Notes: generated by a model from the letters alone, not told the origin. 64,000 nucleotides of DNA from CAVVJA01 sp963779485 (GCA_963779485.1 CAVZYJ010000008.1:310001-374000), one strand, 5' to 3'; numbered from the stretch's first letter, positions 1 to 8,216 are shown. Program-made: numbers and translations.

Positions 1-188
1 GGTCGGAGCGCGCAATGGCTGATCGCCCATAGACGCTGCTCAGCTGCTGCGTGTCGATCGACGGCTTCATCAACAGTGCTGCGACCAAGCGACTTGCCCT
101 TTTGGAGCGACGCCGACTTCGATCGCGTCTAGGTACAGCGGCGAGCTCGACCCGCGCGTGGCGTTCTTCACTCTCGACGACGCTACGG

Positions 189-626
189 CTAGGGCGGCGA
201 ACGGCGCCCGCGGCCCGGCAAGCGCAGCCGGCGGCGCCGCCCCCCGTCGCCGATCACCGAGACGACGGTCTGCGCGAGGTGTGGGCAGCCGGTCGAGGGG
301 AATGCATCTCGCCGGTGCCGGTAGAGAATGAGGAACAGGTCGCCGGGCGGCGCGTCCCGGTAGAGGCGGTCGAGGTGCAGGCGGTCGATCGCGGCGAGCG
401 TCGGCGTGTAGATCGCGTCGTACCAGTTCGCCGCGATCTCTAAATTCTCGAGCACGCGTCTGCGTTCCCGCATCATGTGGTAGCCGTGTACTTGGATGTT
501 TTCCAGCAGCTCGAGGTAGTGCGCCCCGGCGCGGCTTACCGCGACGCGCACGCGGGGACGCGCCTCGGCAAGTCCGCTGTCCTCGAGGAAGATGCGCTCG
601 AGCTCGCGGAGGACGACCTCGAGCAT
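189..626 (-). CDS. Hypothetical protein with WYD..Y.P-type helical domain, possibly degenerate
   Basis: This 145-residue frame has a helical stretch at about residues 35-110 with the pattern NIQVHGYHM, ANWYDAIYTPTLAAID and DLFLILYRHR. It recalls the C-terminal domain seen in DUF4032/ParB-associated actinobacterial proteins, but I cannot place the family firmly. The last 30 residues are low-complexity Arg/Gly and look like read-through of another frame. Upstream sequence to about 730 keeps open frames in other phases, so the gene may be frameshifted at both ends. Bases 1-188 hold no gene that I can support. The surroundings are rich in broken genes, so a pseudogene is as likely as a working gene. 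Confidence 0.3.
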   Translation of the reverse strand: MLEVVLRELERIFLEDSGLAEARPRVRVAVSRAGAHYLELLENIQVHGYHMMRERRRVLENLEIAANWYDAIYTPTLAAIDRLHLDRLYRDAPPGDLFLILYRHRRDAFPSTGCPHLAQTVVSVIGDGGRRRRLRLPGRGRRSPP

Positions 627-746
627 GTCCGCCGCACGCAGAACGCATTGGCGCGCAGGTGGGCGAGCTCAAGAACCGGGTGTGGCGCCTGAGCAAGCTG
701 TCTCGTCGTCCGGGTCGGTACGCGCATCAGCGCCAGGGCGGGAGGT

Positions 747-1637
747 TCACAGGTATTGCGCGAGCCACTCGTGGACGTGGTTGATGCGTTGCGCGACGAC
801 GGTCAAGTGTCCGTCGTGGTCGCGCAGGTCTGCTTGAGCGTCCGGGATCGTATCGACCAGCCAGCGTCCGTGTCCGAACGGCACGAACCGATCGTCGCGG
901 CTGTGCCAGACCTTGGCCGGGGTCGATATTGAGGCCGGGTCGAAACCCCACGGGGAGTGGAAGATCGCGACGTCGTCACCGATCCAGCCGTCGACCCCGG
1001 GCGCTAGAGCGGCCTGGACCGAACGGTGTAGCCATGCGCCGAACTCGCTGCGAAGCACGGCGCCGTCGCTCGGCGCGGCACGTGCCGACCACTGCTCGCC
1101 GAGCTGGTCAGCTGACAGCGCGAGGAGCGCGTCGCGTTGCCGCTCGCCCTGCCGTTCCCATTCGACACGATCCGCATCGAACAGTTCCGTGTCCTGCCGA
1201 GATGCGTCCGACATGCCCGCGAAGTAGTCCAGCCCGGGCGCGTCGAACGGAGCCGGTGATCCGATCGTCGCCACCGCGGCCACGAGATCATCAAGCAATG
1301 CACCGCACGCCAGCGCATGCGGACCGCCGCCGGAGAAGCCCCAAACCGCGCATCGCTCGAACCCCACGGCGTGACCGATCGCCCGAACATCAGCGACGCA
1401 ATCGGCAACCGTTCGTCTGGGCTGCGAGGACGATCCGCCGTAGCCCGGCCGGTCATAGCTGATCAACGTCAGCCCGCGGGCAGCCGCGTCCCGCACCCAA
1501 CGGTCATTCAGCACGCCGGCATTCGGCGAGCCCACCTGCACGACAACTACACGCCGGCCGTCTCCGGCAACCTCCACCCGTAGCCGGCGCCCATCCACAG
1601 CCACAACCCGCTTCGTCTGCGGCACGAGCTCGTTCAC
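747..1637 (-). CDS. Alpha/beta hydrolase fold protein
   Basis: A 296-residue cytoplasmic alpha/beta hydrolase. The nucleophile elbow is G-F-S-G-G with Ser102. The acid is probably Asp248 or Asp249 in HSRDDRFVP and the base His277 in DHDGHLTV, so the catalytic triad is complete. The oxyanion-side motif SYDRPGYGGSS (about 60-70) is typical of the epoxide hydrolase/haloperoxidase-like group. No lid features tell the substrate. The start is a GTG at 1637. It stands alone between poorly conserved sequence and the LysM lipoprotein on the same strand. The fold assignment is firm; substrate and pathway are unknown. Confidence 0.85.
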   Translation of the reverse strand: MNELVPQTKRVVAVDGRRLRVEVAGDGRRVVVVQVGSPNAGVLNDRWVRDAAARGLTLISYDRPGYGGSSSQPRRTVADCVADVRAIGHAVGFERCAVWGFSGGGPHALACGALLDDLVAAVATIGSPAPFDAPGLDYFAGMSDASRQDTELFDADRVEWERQGERQRDALLALSADQLGEQWSARAAPSDGAVLRSEFGAWLHRSVQAALAPGVDGWIGDDVAIFHSPWGFDPASISTPAKVWHSRDDRFVPFGHGRWLVDTIPDAQADLRDHDGHLTVVAQRINHVHEWLAQYL

Positions 1638-1737
1638 GCCATCAGCACCCCGGCCGTCACCCTCCCAAAAATCCGTCTGGCGCGCCAGCGGCTATCGGCC
1701 GCCGCCGAGGCGACCAGACCGGCTCGTCCAAAAATAC

Positions 1738-2280
1738 TCAGGGACCGCTGCACGTGGTGGGAAGCCGGTACTGCTGGTTCGCGTAGATCACGTTGCGATT
1801 GGTGATCCCGTTCATATTCATGACGATCTCCACGACCTGCTCGGTGGTGTAGGAGCCGCCGACGTGATTCTCTACGAGGACCGTGAGGTCGTCGCCGTTG
1901 TGCGCCGTGACCGTTTGGGAACCGGTGCATCCCTGCGAGGACGTAGTGCGAGTGAAGTTGCTGGTTGACCGCGACGTTGTGCAGGTGCGGGGAAGCCGGT
2001 ACGGCTGGTTCGCGTAGATCACGTTGCGATTGGTGATGCCGTTCATGTCGACAACCAGGTCCTCGACCTGCTCGGTGGTGTAGGAGCCGCCGACATGGTT
2101 CTCCACGAGGACCGCGAGGTCGTCGCCGTTGTGCGCGGTGACCGTTTGGGAACCCGTGCAACCCTGCGAGGACGTGCTGGTCGACTGCAATATTGACTCG
2201 TTCGGGTCACATCCCGCTGTGAATAGCACAATGACCGCGAGCAGTCCAAATAACAATATCGACCGGAGGGCTCCGCGCAT
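1738..2280 (-). CDS. Lipoprotein with two near-identical LysM-like domains
   Basis: A 180-residue exported lipoprotein. A hydrophobic signal of about 20 residues ends in the lipobox LFTAGC (Cys24). Two almost identical 60-residue units follow (about 41-100 and 118-177), joined by a Ser/Thr-rich linker. Each unit reads Cys-TGSQTVTAHNGDDL ... MNGITNRNVIYANQ.YRLP..Cys. The NG(I/L)-N-N-(V/L)IY-Q-LP ending is the signature of LysM, which binds N-acetylglucosamine polymers such as peptidoglycan. The flanking cysteines could form one disulfide per unit. A periplasmic cell-wall-anchoring role is inferred. An AGGGAGG-like site lies upstream of the ATG. No catalytic domain is attached. Confidence 0.75.
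   Translation of the reverse strand: MRGALRSILLFGLLAVIVLFTAGCDPNESILQSTSTSSQGCTGSQTVTAHNGDDLAVLVENHVGGSYTTEQVEDLVVDMNGITNRNVIYANQPYRLPRTCTTSRSTSNFTRTTSSQGCTGSQTVTAHNGDDLTVLVENHVGGSYTTEQVVEIVMNMNGITNRNVIYANQQYRLPTTCSGP
1750..2160 (-). repeat. Intragenic tandem duplication, two about 180-bp units
   Basis: The two LysM-like units of the lipoprotein gene are direct DNA repeats at about 1750-1929 and 1981-2160, separated by about 50 bp. Long stretches, such as the TACACCACCGAGC-type segments, are identical or differ by single bases. This points to a recent duplication or to gene conversion keeping the units alike. Confidence 0.8.
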
Positions 2281-2425
2281 CTCGCGACACCTCCCTCGGC
2301 TCCGGTTTGCCGGTACCGCAACCGGAACGGGTTACACATCGCATTAAACCGCGGGTCGGTCACCCTGGTAAGGGCCAGAGTCGCCGCCATGACGTCCTCG
2401 ACTATCGGCGACCGCGCACGCTGAG

Positions 2426-3043
2426 TTAATCGGGATCGGCCGGCGACGCGGGCTCGCTCGTGTGCGCGTCCGCGTCGGTGGGCCTGGCATCGTCTCGGGT
2501 CTGTCGATCCTGGAAGTTGGTGGTATCTACGCCAACTCCGAGGGAGTAGGCGAGATGGCCGCCGAGCCAGGCACCGGCGCCGAGCAGGCCGCCGCCGGCC
2601 AGCGAGAGCACCAAGCCGCGGCCGCGCGCGCCACGACGCCGAGCCAGCCAGCTGAGCGTGTAGCAGGTGAGCGCGGCATCGTTGAGCACGGCGTGCACGA
2701 TCCCGACCCGGCGCTGCTCACCGTCGGTGGAGAGCCAATCGGTGCCGCCAGCCAGCGCTGTTGGCAGCGCGGCGAGGCAACCGATCGCGGTGAGACGGCG
2801 GGCCCCCGCGTCGTCGCCGAGCAGGTCGAACAGCGTCGCCGATCCCCATGCGCCGATCGGTACCGCGACGAGAGCCGGGTGTAGCGGGTGGCCTAGTGGC
2901 TTGCCCTGCAGCACTTCCTTCGCCGGGCCCTCTGGGACGGCCTTGCGACCCAAGCTCTGCGCACTGGCGGCGAGCCCGTCTAGGACGCTCGCCCGCTCAA
3001 CCCGCTGTGCGACCTTCTCCAGCCATCGTCCACTCTGCATCAC
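2426..3043 (-). CDS. DUF2231-type membrane protein
   Basis: A 205-residue protein. The segment GKPLGHPLHPALVAVPIGAW (about 48-67) is the hallmark of DUF2231 (GHPLHP..v.iPiG). It begins the first of about four hydrophobic helices, at roughly 54-75, 83-102, 115-135 and 142-165. The C-terminal 35 residues are acidic and soluble. Family members are inner-membrane proteins of unknown function, often beside redox or heme genes; no such neighbour is seen here. The start ATG at 3043 gives a normal family length with an amphipathic N-terminal extension. Confidence 0.8.
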   Translation of the reverse strand: MMQSGRWLEKVAQRVERASVLDGLAASAQSLGRKAVPEGPAKEVLQGKPLGHPLHPALVAVPIGAWGSATLFDLLGDDAGARRLTAIGCLAALPTALAGGTDWLSTDGEQRRVGIVHAVLNDAALTCYTLSWLARRRGARGRGLVLSLAGGGLLGAGAWLGGHLAYSLGVGVDTTNFQDRQTRDDARPTDADAHTSEPASPADPD

Positions 3044-3089
3044 ACTGCCGTCCTCTCCACTCGCCCCGTCCGACGCTACCTCTGCTCAT

Positions 3090-3420
3090 ATGTGCGGCTC
3101 GAACGCGAAGATCAGCGGCGGGGTAGCCGTGCAGATCGACGGTGATATGCGCTGGTGGGCGCGTTCAAATCAACTCGGTGACACGCCGGATCCGCATGAC
3201 GGGCAGGCGTCCATGGCTGACCACTTTGTTCGGCACCAACATCAGACCTATGTGTCGGTTGCGATCGCCTCGGCTGCCGCGGCGTTGCTGATGATCTTCC
3301 TCGTGGGTCTGCGGCTTCAGCTGAGTCACCGATATCGGCGACGGTGGCATTGATTGGGCGCTCGGCGTGGTCGGCTCGTTGATGCTTAACGAGCTGTTCT
3401 ACTTGGCGTTCGGTTAGTTC
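3090..3420 (+). pseudogene. Remnant of a small membrane protein
   Basis: An open frame from ATG 3090 to 3353 contains one clear membrane segment (about YVSVAIASAAAALLMIFLVGL). It then runs into a basic, unlikely tail. In the +1 phase the sequence continues to 3420 with another hydrophobic stretch ending LMLNELFYLAFG. The two halves read like parts of one membrane protein split by a frameshift near 3320. The family is not recognised. It may be noise, hence the low confidence. Confidence 0.25.
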
Positions 3421-3463
3421 TGTGCCGGCGCACGCCCGCCGGCTCGACGCTGAGATCACGCGA

Positions 3464-3506
3464 CGACTGGCCTTGCGACCGCAACGAGCAGTCGCAAGGC
3501 CAGTCG
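3464..3506. repeat. 16-bp perfect inverted repeat (stem-loop)
   Basis: Arms CGACTGGCCTTGCGAC (3464-3479) and its exact complement (3491-3506) flank an 11-nt loop. It sits in the noncoding stretch between the membrane-protein remnant and glsB. There is no T-tract on either side, so it is either a bidirectional terminator-like hairpin or a remnant of a mobile-element end. Confidence 0.55.
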
Positions 3507-3545
3507 CTCGCCGGCAATCGGACTATGCAACAAAGCCGGTGCAAC

Positions 3546-3588
3546 GGGCGGAGGCCGATCGGCACACTGTGCCGGGCAGCCTCCGCCC
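3546..3588 (-). terminator. Nested hairpin downstream of the GlsB gene
   Basis: Outer arms GGGCGGAGGC and GCCTCCGCCC pair perfectly (3546-3555 with 3579-3588). An inner GGCAC/GTGCC stem (3561-3573) stacks inside. It begins about 20 nt after the stop codon of the GlsB-family gene and probably terminates that transcript, although only a weak T-rich run follows. Confidence 0.55.
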
Positions 3589-3607
3589 GCGGGTTCGCGG
3601 GTTGTGA

Positions 3608-3886
3608 TCAGGAGCGAACCGCGGTGCGGTCGCTGAAACGGGTCCACAGCAGCAGCACGATGATTGCGCCGATCACCGATCCGATGATGCCGGCAGGCTG
3701 CAGGAAGCCGTCTTGGGAGTCCTTGTGGAAGAGCACGTAGCCCAGGAAGCCGCCGAGGAACGATCCGACAATGCCGATGACGATCGTTGCCAGGATGGAC
3801 ATGTGCTGCTTGCCGGGCACCAGCAGGCGCGCGAGCGCGCCGGCGATGAGACCGATGATGATGATGCCGATGATGAGACCCAGCAT
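3608..3886 (-). CDS. GlsB/YeaQ/YmgE family stress-response membrane protein
   Basis: A 92-residue hydrophobic protein with three predicted helices. Glycine-zipper stretches LIIGIIIIGLIAGALARLL, IVIGIVGSFLGGFLGYVL and IIGSVIGAIIVLLLW match the GlsB/YeaQ/YmgE transglycosylase-associated family. These are small general-stress membrane proteins of unknown mechanism. I chose the ATG at 3886, which has GAAAGG 8 nt upstream; a longer in-frame start at 3982 adds 32 non-hydrophobic residues that would spoil the family alignment. A SigB-like promoter lies just upstream, which fits stress regulation. Confidence 0.85.
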   Translation of the reverse strand: MLGLIIGIIIIGLIAGALARLLVPGKQHMSILATIVIGIVGSFLGGFLGYVLFHKDSQDGFLQPAGIIGSVIGAIIVLLLWTRFSDRTAVRS

Positions 3887-3954
3887 GGTGAGCCTTTCTG
3901 TTAACGCCCGTCCGTAGTCGGGCCTTCGTTCCGCCTCTGCGGTCGGTTGGTAGT

Positions 3955-3980
3955 GTTCCCCGTCTAGGCAACAGTCAAAC
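3955..3980 (-). promoter_or_regulatory. Candidate stress-sigma (SigB/SigF-type) promoter of the GlsB gene
   Basis: Read on the minus strand there is GTTT (3980-3977), 16 bases, then GGGAAC (3960-3955), about 70 bases before the ATG. The actinobacterial general-stress sigma consensus is GTTT, 15-17 bases, GGGTA(T/A). The match is partial, and the case rests mainly on the stress family of the gene. Confidence 0.35.
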
Positions 3981-3983
3981 ACC

Positions 3984-4011
3984 CCTAAGGTTGATGCGTT
4001 ACACCCTTAGG
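3984..4011. repeat. Imperfect inverted repeat CCTAAGG ... CCTTAGG
   Basis: Seven-base arms (3984-3990 and 4005-4011) lie in the divergent upstream region of the GlsB gene and are embedded in the similar words ACACCCCTAAGG and ACACCCTTAGG. It could be an operator; no regulator gene is near. Confidence 0.3.
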
Positions 4012-4179
4012 TGGGTTACAGTTCAAGAGCGTGAGTGCTCCTGCTGACCGCCGACCGGACCCGCCGCCCCCGCGTCCGGCCAAGCACGCCGAATTGCGCG
4101 ACGGGCCCGGGCGAGCGGTCGATCAGGTGCAAGCGCGACGCTAGGCTTGCGGTAAAGATCACCCGAAGGGACCGGGATC

Positions 4180-4485
4180 ATGTCAGATAATCCTCACAAG
4201 AAGCAGGACTTTCTCGAGGCTGCCAAGCATCAGTTCGCTCAGATCTCGGCGGAGTTTGAGAAGGCGCTCGACACCGTCAAAGATCAGGAGCGCCGTAAGC
4301 AGTTGACGTCGTCCTACCTCGAGATGCTGCAAAAGGGTCTGTCAAGGGCGAAAGACAGTGTCGCCAAGTATCAAGAGAAGGTTGCGTCACACACAACGAC
4401 CGTCGCGCCGGAAAAAGGATCGGCATCCGACATGCCGGCGACCGCCGAGCCGAAGGCCGAACCGCCGGAGGCGCCCACAAGCTAG
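4180..4485 (+). CDS. Small charged helical protein of unknown function
   Basis: 101 residues. The first 70 are strongly helical and charged (pattern FLEAAKHQFAQISAEFEKAL ... KGLSRAKDSVAKYQEK), and the last 30 are a Pro/Ala/Glu tail. There is no signal peptide or membrane segment. The start is well supported by AAGGGA 11 nt before the ATG. The pattern resembles small coiled-coil or stress-associated actinobacterial proteins, but no family is recognised. It is monocistronic, followed by about 180 bases without a gene. Confidence 0.6.
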   Translation: MSDNPHKKQDFLEAAKHQFAQISAEFEKALDTVKDQERRKQLTSSYLEMLQKGLSRAKDSVAKYQEKVASHTTTVAPEKGSASDMPATAEPKAEPPEAPTS

Positions 4486-4663
4486 CCATCGAGCAGCTCA
4501 TCACTCGAGCGCCTTGATCTGCCGCGGTCAGAATGGCCTGGACCGCGATCGACCGGCTCGTCAGTTCGGCCCCCGGTCGTGCGTCGAAGGGTGATTGGTT
4601 CGCGCGCGGCCTCGGCGCGCTCGGGGATGCGTGTGGGCCAGCGACTCCGGCCGGCCCAGACTG

Positions 4664-4951
4664 TCAGCTGGGAGGTGCGTCGGCGATTGTGAACTGCACC
4701 TGGCCGGCGTTGTCGGGCGCGACGTCAAGGGCCCTGTCGTCGAGCACGGCCGCAGCCTGCTGGTCGAGGAAGACGCGGGCGCCGTCCTCGTCAAGCACCT
4801 GATCGCCCGCGGCGGGCGTCGGCACCAGGGTGAGCGTGAGCGCGTTCGACGCTGGATCATTGGCGATGCGCATGCCGCAGCCCTCGGGCAGTTCCGGGTC
4901 CGCGGTGAGGTTGCGGATCTCGGTAGCGGCGTTCTCGGTCAAGGTAAGCAC
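4664..4951 (-). CDS. HesB/IscA-like fold protein lacking the cysteine ligands
   Basis: A 95-residue single-domain protein beginning VLTLTENAATEIRNL, the usual opening of HesB/IscA A-type iron-sulfur carriers. The rest follows the fold (GMRIAND, LTLVPTPAAGDQVLDEDGARVFLD). The conserved C-x(n)-CGC pattern is absent and only one Cys (PEGCGM) is present, so Fe-S transfer by the usual chemistry is unlikely. This matches a known actinobacterial subgroup annotated as Fe-S biogenesis-like proteins of unknown role. I chose the GTG at 4951, which has AGGGGA 8 nt upstream. Confidence 0.65.
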   Translation of the reverse strand: MLTLTENAATEIRNLTADPELPEGCGMRIANDPASNALTLTLVPTPAAGDQVLDEDGARVFLDQQAAAVLDDRALDVAPDNAGQVQFTIADAPPS

Positions 4952-5072
4952 AGGGGGACTTCCCCTCATCCATTCGCGGGCGACGCCGATGCCCGCCGGT
5001 TCCCCAGCCGAACTCCCGGCGCCGTGGCAGTCGGCTGACCACCGCTGTGCATCCCCCACGGTTGTCCTGTTC

Positions 5073-5100
5073 GCCGCGGAGGTCAAATCCTCTCCGCGGC
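5073..5100. terminator. GC-rich hairpin downstream of the MMPL gene
   Basis: Perfect 9-bp arms GCCGCGGAG/CTCCGCGGC with a 10-nt loop lie about 85 bases past the MMPL stop codon. There is no T-run. Likely a GC-hairpin terminator for the minus-strand transporter transcript. Confidence 0.4.
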
Positions 5101-5185
5101 GCGCGGCATCGACGGCAACCTGGACCTCCGCGTCGGCAGCCGGGCGCTGATCGCGAACGTCGCCGGTCGCCGACGCTTGTGGGTG

Positions 5186-7330
5186 CTATGGGACGGGTGC
5201 CGCGTCCGACGGAGCCGGGATGGCCGGTTGGTCGGCGGCTGGCGCCTCGCGCATCCCGAACCGCTCGTAGATGCGACGTAGCGGCGCGGGCGCCCACCAG
5301 TTGGCCTTGCCGAGCAGGGTCATCGTGGCGGGCACAAGCAGGCAGCGGACCAGGGTGGCGTCGACGGCGACCGCGATCGCCAGGGCGAGCCCCATCTCCT
5401 TGATGCCGAGGCTGCTGCCGGCGGCGAAGCCGAGGAACACGATCATGACCAGCGCTGCTGCGGAGGTGATGATCCGGCCGGAGCGTTGCAGCCCGTGGGC
5501 AACGGCGGTGTCGGAGTCACACCCCTCGTCGTGGCACTCCTTGATCCGCGACAGCAGAAACACCTCGTAGTCCATCGACAGGCCGAACGCGAACACGAAC
5601 ACGACCACCGGCACCCACACCTCGATCGCGCCGAACGCGGTGAAGCCGAGCAGCCCGGACAGGTGGCCGTCCTGGAATATCCACACCAGCGCGCCGAACG
5701 TGGCACCCAGGGACAGCGCGTTCATGATCAGCGCCTTGATCGGCACCAGCACCGAGCCGGTCATCAAGAACAGCAGCATGAAGGTGGCCAGCCCGATCAG
5801 GAGCAGCGCGTAGGGCAGCCGCTGGGCGATCTGGTGCTCGAAGTCGATGAGGAACGCGGCCGTTCCGGTGACATAGGTCTGATATGGCGGCGGGTTGGCG
5901 CGCAGGTCGTGGACCAGCTGCTGCGCGGTGGCGTCCTGCGAGGTGCCGGTGGGGGTGACGTCGATCGCGGAGACGTTCCCGGTCAGGCCCGGCTGGATGG
6001 TGACGGAGGCGACGCCGGGCAGCTGCCTGATCTGTTCGGCGTAGGTGATGACGCGGGCGTCGCTGGCCGGGACCCGGCCGACGACCTGGATCGGGTTGGC
6101 CTGGGTGCCGGGGAAGTTCGCGGCCAGCAGGTCGTTCACGGCCCGGCTCTCGAACGAGGTGGGCAGCGTGCGCGGGTCGCCGTTGGAGTAGTGCGCGCTC
6201 AGGAACGGCAGGGCCGCCGCCAGCAGGATGGCCGTAGTGGCTACCGCGACGATGATCGGGTGGCGTTGCACCCGACGGGCCAGCCGGCCGAAAAACCCCT
6301 CGTCGCTACGTGGCGCGGCGGGTGTGATCTTGCGCCCCCACGAGCCGAGCAGGGCCGGCACCAGGGTGAGTCCGGCGGCGAGGGCGACCAGCACGGTGGC
6401 GATGCCGCCGATGGCCAGCGAGGTGAACGTCGGGTCGCCGAACGCGAACAGCCCGGCCAGCGAGGCGATGACGATCATCGCCGAGAAGCTGATCGTGCGC
6501 CCGGCGGTTCCGATCGTGCGGGACACGGCCGTGGCGAGGTCGCCCTCAGGGTCGGCGGCGCGTTCCTCCCGGAACCGGCTGACGATCAGCAGGCTGTAGT
6601 CCACCGCGAGCGCGATCCCGAACAACGCGACCACGTCGATCGCGTACCCGCCCACGTCGATGACCTTGGTGACGGCCAGCAGGATCAACAGCGCGCCGGC
6701 CACCGTGACCAGCGCGCTGAGCACCGGCATCAGCGCCGAACGCCAGCCGCGGAACACCAGGAACAGGGCCAGCAGCAGAATCGGCAGTGCGATCAGTTCG
6801 CCTCTTACCAGGTCCTTCTGGGTCGCGTCGTTCTGGTCGCTCATCGCGGCCAGCTGGCCGCCGACCTTCACGGTCGCCCCGGGGACGGCGTCGTCCAGCG
6901 TCTTCCGCACCTGGGCGACGTCGTGGTTGATCGTCGCCATATTGGTGGTCTCGTCCAGCGTGATGACGATCAGGCTCGCGCTGCCGTCGGTGGCGCGCAG
7001 CCGAGGATCGCTGGCGTCATAAGCATTGACGACATCGACCACATGCGGCAGCGCGGCCACCGACTGACTCGCCTGCACGACCGCCGCGCGGGTGGCCGGG
7101 TCATCGACGGGCTTGCCGTCCACCACGGCCACCAGGCTCACGCTCGTGCTGCTGGCGTCGTCAAGAAGCTTCGCCCCCTGCACCGACTCTGAGGAACCGG
7201 CTCCGTTGGAGTCCTTGAGATGACCGAACACGCTGCCACCGACGGCGATGCCGACCACGAACAAGATCCCCCACCCGAGCAACACCAGCCGCCGTCGCCG
7301 GTACACGAAACGCCCGAGCGAACCCAACAT
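5186..7330 (-). CDS. MMPL/RND-family transporter
   Basis: A 714-residue inner-membrane transporter with the duplicated MMPL layout: one TM helix at the N-terminus (RRRLVLLGWGILFVVGIAVGG), a large extracytoplasmic loop, five TM helices, then the same again. Each half carries the conserved D-Y pair on a TM helix (IALAVDYSLLIVSRFRE in the first half, FGLSMDYEVFLLSRIKE in the second), thought to relay protons. Family members export lipids or lipophilic compounds. I chose the ATG at 7330 at the family start; an upstream in-frame start adds 52 non-conserved residues. A TetR gene is divergent, 230 bases away, and probably represses it. Confidence 0.9.
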   Translation of the reverse strand: MLGSLGRFVYRRRRLVLLGWGILFVVGIAVGGSVFGHLKDSNGAGSSESVQGAKLLDDASSTSVSLVAVVDGKPVDDPATRAAVVQASQSVAALPHVVDVVNAYDASDPRLRATDGSASLIVITLDETTNMATINHDVAQVRKTLDDAVPGATVKVGGQLAAMSDQNDATQKDLVRGELIALPILLLALFLVFRGWRSALMPVLSALVTVAGALLILLAVTKVIDVGGYAIDVVALFGIALAVDYSLLIVSRFREERAADPEGDLATAVSRTIGTAGRTISFSAMIVIASLAGLFAFGDPTFTSLAIGGIATVLVALAAGLTLVPALLGSWGRKITPAAPRSDEGFFGRLARRVQRHPIIVAVATTAILLAAALPFLSAHYSNGDPRTLPTSFESRAVNDLLAANFPGTQANPIQVVGRVPASDARVITYAEQIRQLPGVASVTIQPGLTGNVSAIDVTPTGTSQDATAQQLVHDLRANPPPYQTYVTGTAAFLIDFEHQIAQRLPYALLLIGLATFMLLFLMTGSVLVPIKALIMNALSLGATFGALVWIFQDGHLSGLLGFTAFGAIEVWVPVVVFVFAFGLSMDYEVFLLSRIKECHDEGCDSDTAVAHGLQRSGRIITSAAALVMIVFLGFAAGSSLGIKEMGLALAIAVAVDATLVRCLLVPATMTLLGKANWWAPAPLRRIYERFGMREAPAADQPAIPAPSDAAPVP

Positions 7331-7525
7331 GCCGCTCACCGCCCGCAGAACTGGCGAACGGTCACGGAGGCACTCAGGGAGGGACCGGTCATCGGATGAC
7401 TCCTGCCATATCGGCCGGAGCGCCAGCCTCGCTGATCTGAATGCCAGCACTAGGTGAGGGGTCGGCGCAGTCGGACCGTCGCGCACACCGAAGCTACGCC
7501 GCCAGTTTGGAAAGAGTCAAGACGC

Positions 7526-7544
7526 AACGTATCGTTTCGTATAT
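7526..7544. promoter_or_regulatory. Candidate TetR operator with repeated CGTAT
   Basis: AACGTATCGTTTCGTATAT lies 16 bases before the tetR-type start, in the MMPL/TetR divergent region. It carries CGTAT twice, 10 bases apart, with partial dyad symmetry (TATCG..CGTATA), as many TetR boxes do. It overlaps the expected position of the regulator's own promoter. Confidence 0.35.
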
Positions 7545-7559
7545 GAGTCCAATGCGGAC

Positions 7560-8216
7560 GTGACCGCAGCCATGACCGAAGGTGCACCCGTCCGGCCCGC
7601 CGCCGCCATCAGGTCAGCGAGCCGGCGCAGCGCGCGCGCACACGCGGCCATCCTGACCGCGACCACCGATCTGCTCGCCGAGGCCGGGTACGGCGCGCTC
7701 ACCATCGAAGGAGTCGCGGCCCGCGCCGGAGTCGGAAAGACAACCGTCTACCGGTGGTGGCCGACCAAGGCAGCACTGGTCATCGAAGCCGTCAGCCTCG
7801 CGCTACCCATACCGACCCAGACTGATACCGGCGACTTGCACCACGACCTGCTCGTCGCCGTTCGGCGCGTCGTGCACACCCTCGGGCGCACCCCCACAGG
7901 CGCCGTCATCCCCGCGCTCGCCGCCGATGTGATGTCCGATCCGCAGTTGGCAGAACAGTTCCGCAACCAGCTCATCCGGCCACGCCGATCCGCCGTTGTC
8001 GACGTCCTCCGCCGTGCGGCGGCCCGTGGGGAACTCCCGCCGGATGTCGACACCGATGTGCTCCTCGACGTGTATGCCGGCGCGGTGTTCTATCGAGTCC
8101 TTGTCAGCGGTGAACCCGTTACTGATCTGCTCGCCGAGCAGCTCGTCGCCCTGCTGCTCGACGGGAAGCCCCCCGTCAAGCGACACGAAGATGACTCGGA
8201 GAACCGCATCGCCTGA
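7560..8216 (+). CDS. TetR-family transcriptional regulator
   Basis: 218 residues. The N-terminal DNA-binding domain (about 25-75) has the canonical helix-turn-helix IEGVAARAGVGKTTVYRWWPTK. The C-terminal ligand domain resembles the TetR_C group with the pattern VVHTLGRTPTGAVIPALAADVMSDPQLAEQFR. It probably represses the divergent MMPL transporter, and perhaps itself. The first start is GTG 7560; ATG 7572 is equally possible, since no clear ribosome binding site precedes either and the N-terminal 20 residues are not conserved. Confidence 0.88.
   Translation: MTAAMTEGAPVRPAAAIRSASRRSARAHAAILTATTDLLAEAGYGALTIEGVAARAGVGKTTVYRWWPTKAALVIEAVSLALPIPTQTDTGDLHHDLLVAVRRVVHTLGRTPTGAVIPALAADVMSDPQLAEQFRNQLIRPRRSAVVDVLRRAAARGELPPDVDTDVLLDVYAGAVFYRVLVSGEPVTDLLAEQLVALLLDGKPPVKRHEDDSENRIA

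Noticed and set aside
4031..4144. 37-codon frame starting GTG before the helical small protein
   Set aside because: Pro/Arg-rich, with no convincing ribosome binding site and no hydrophobic or conserved pattern.
5073..5100. Possible tRNA 3' half (GGTCAAATCC-like T-loop between GC arms)
   Set aside because: No anticodon or acceptor stem can be built around it; it is a simple hairpin.
5486..7192. Long plus-strand frame of 568 codons
   Set aside because: Mirror frame of the MMPL transporter with Gln/His/Arg-rich low-complexity translation.
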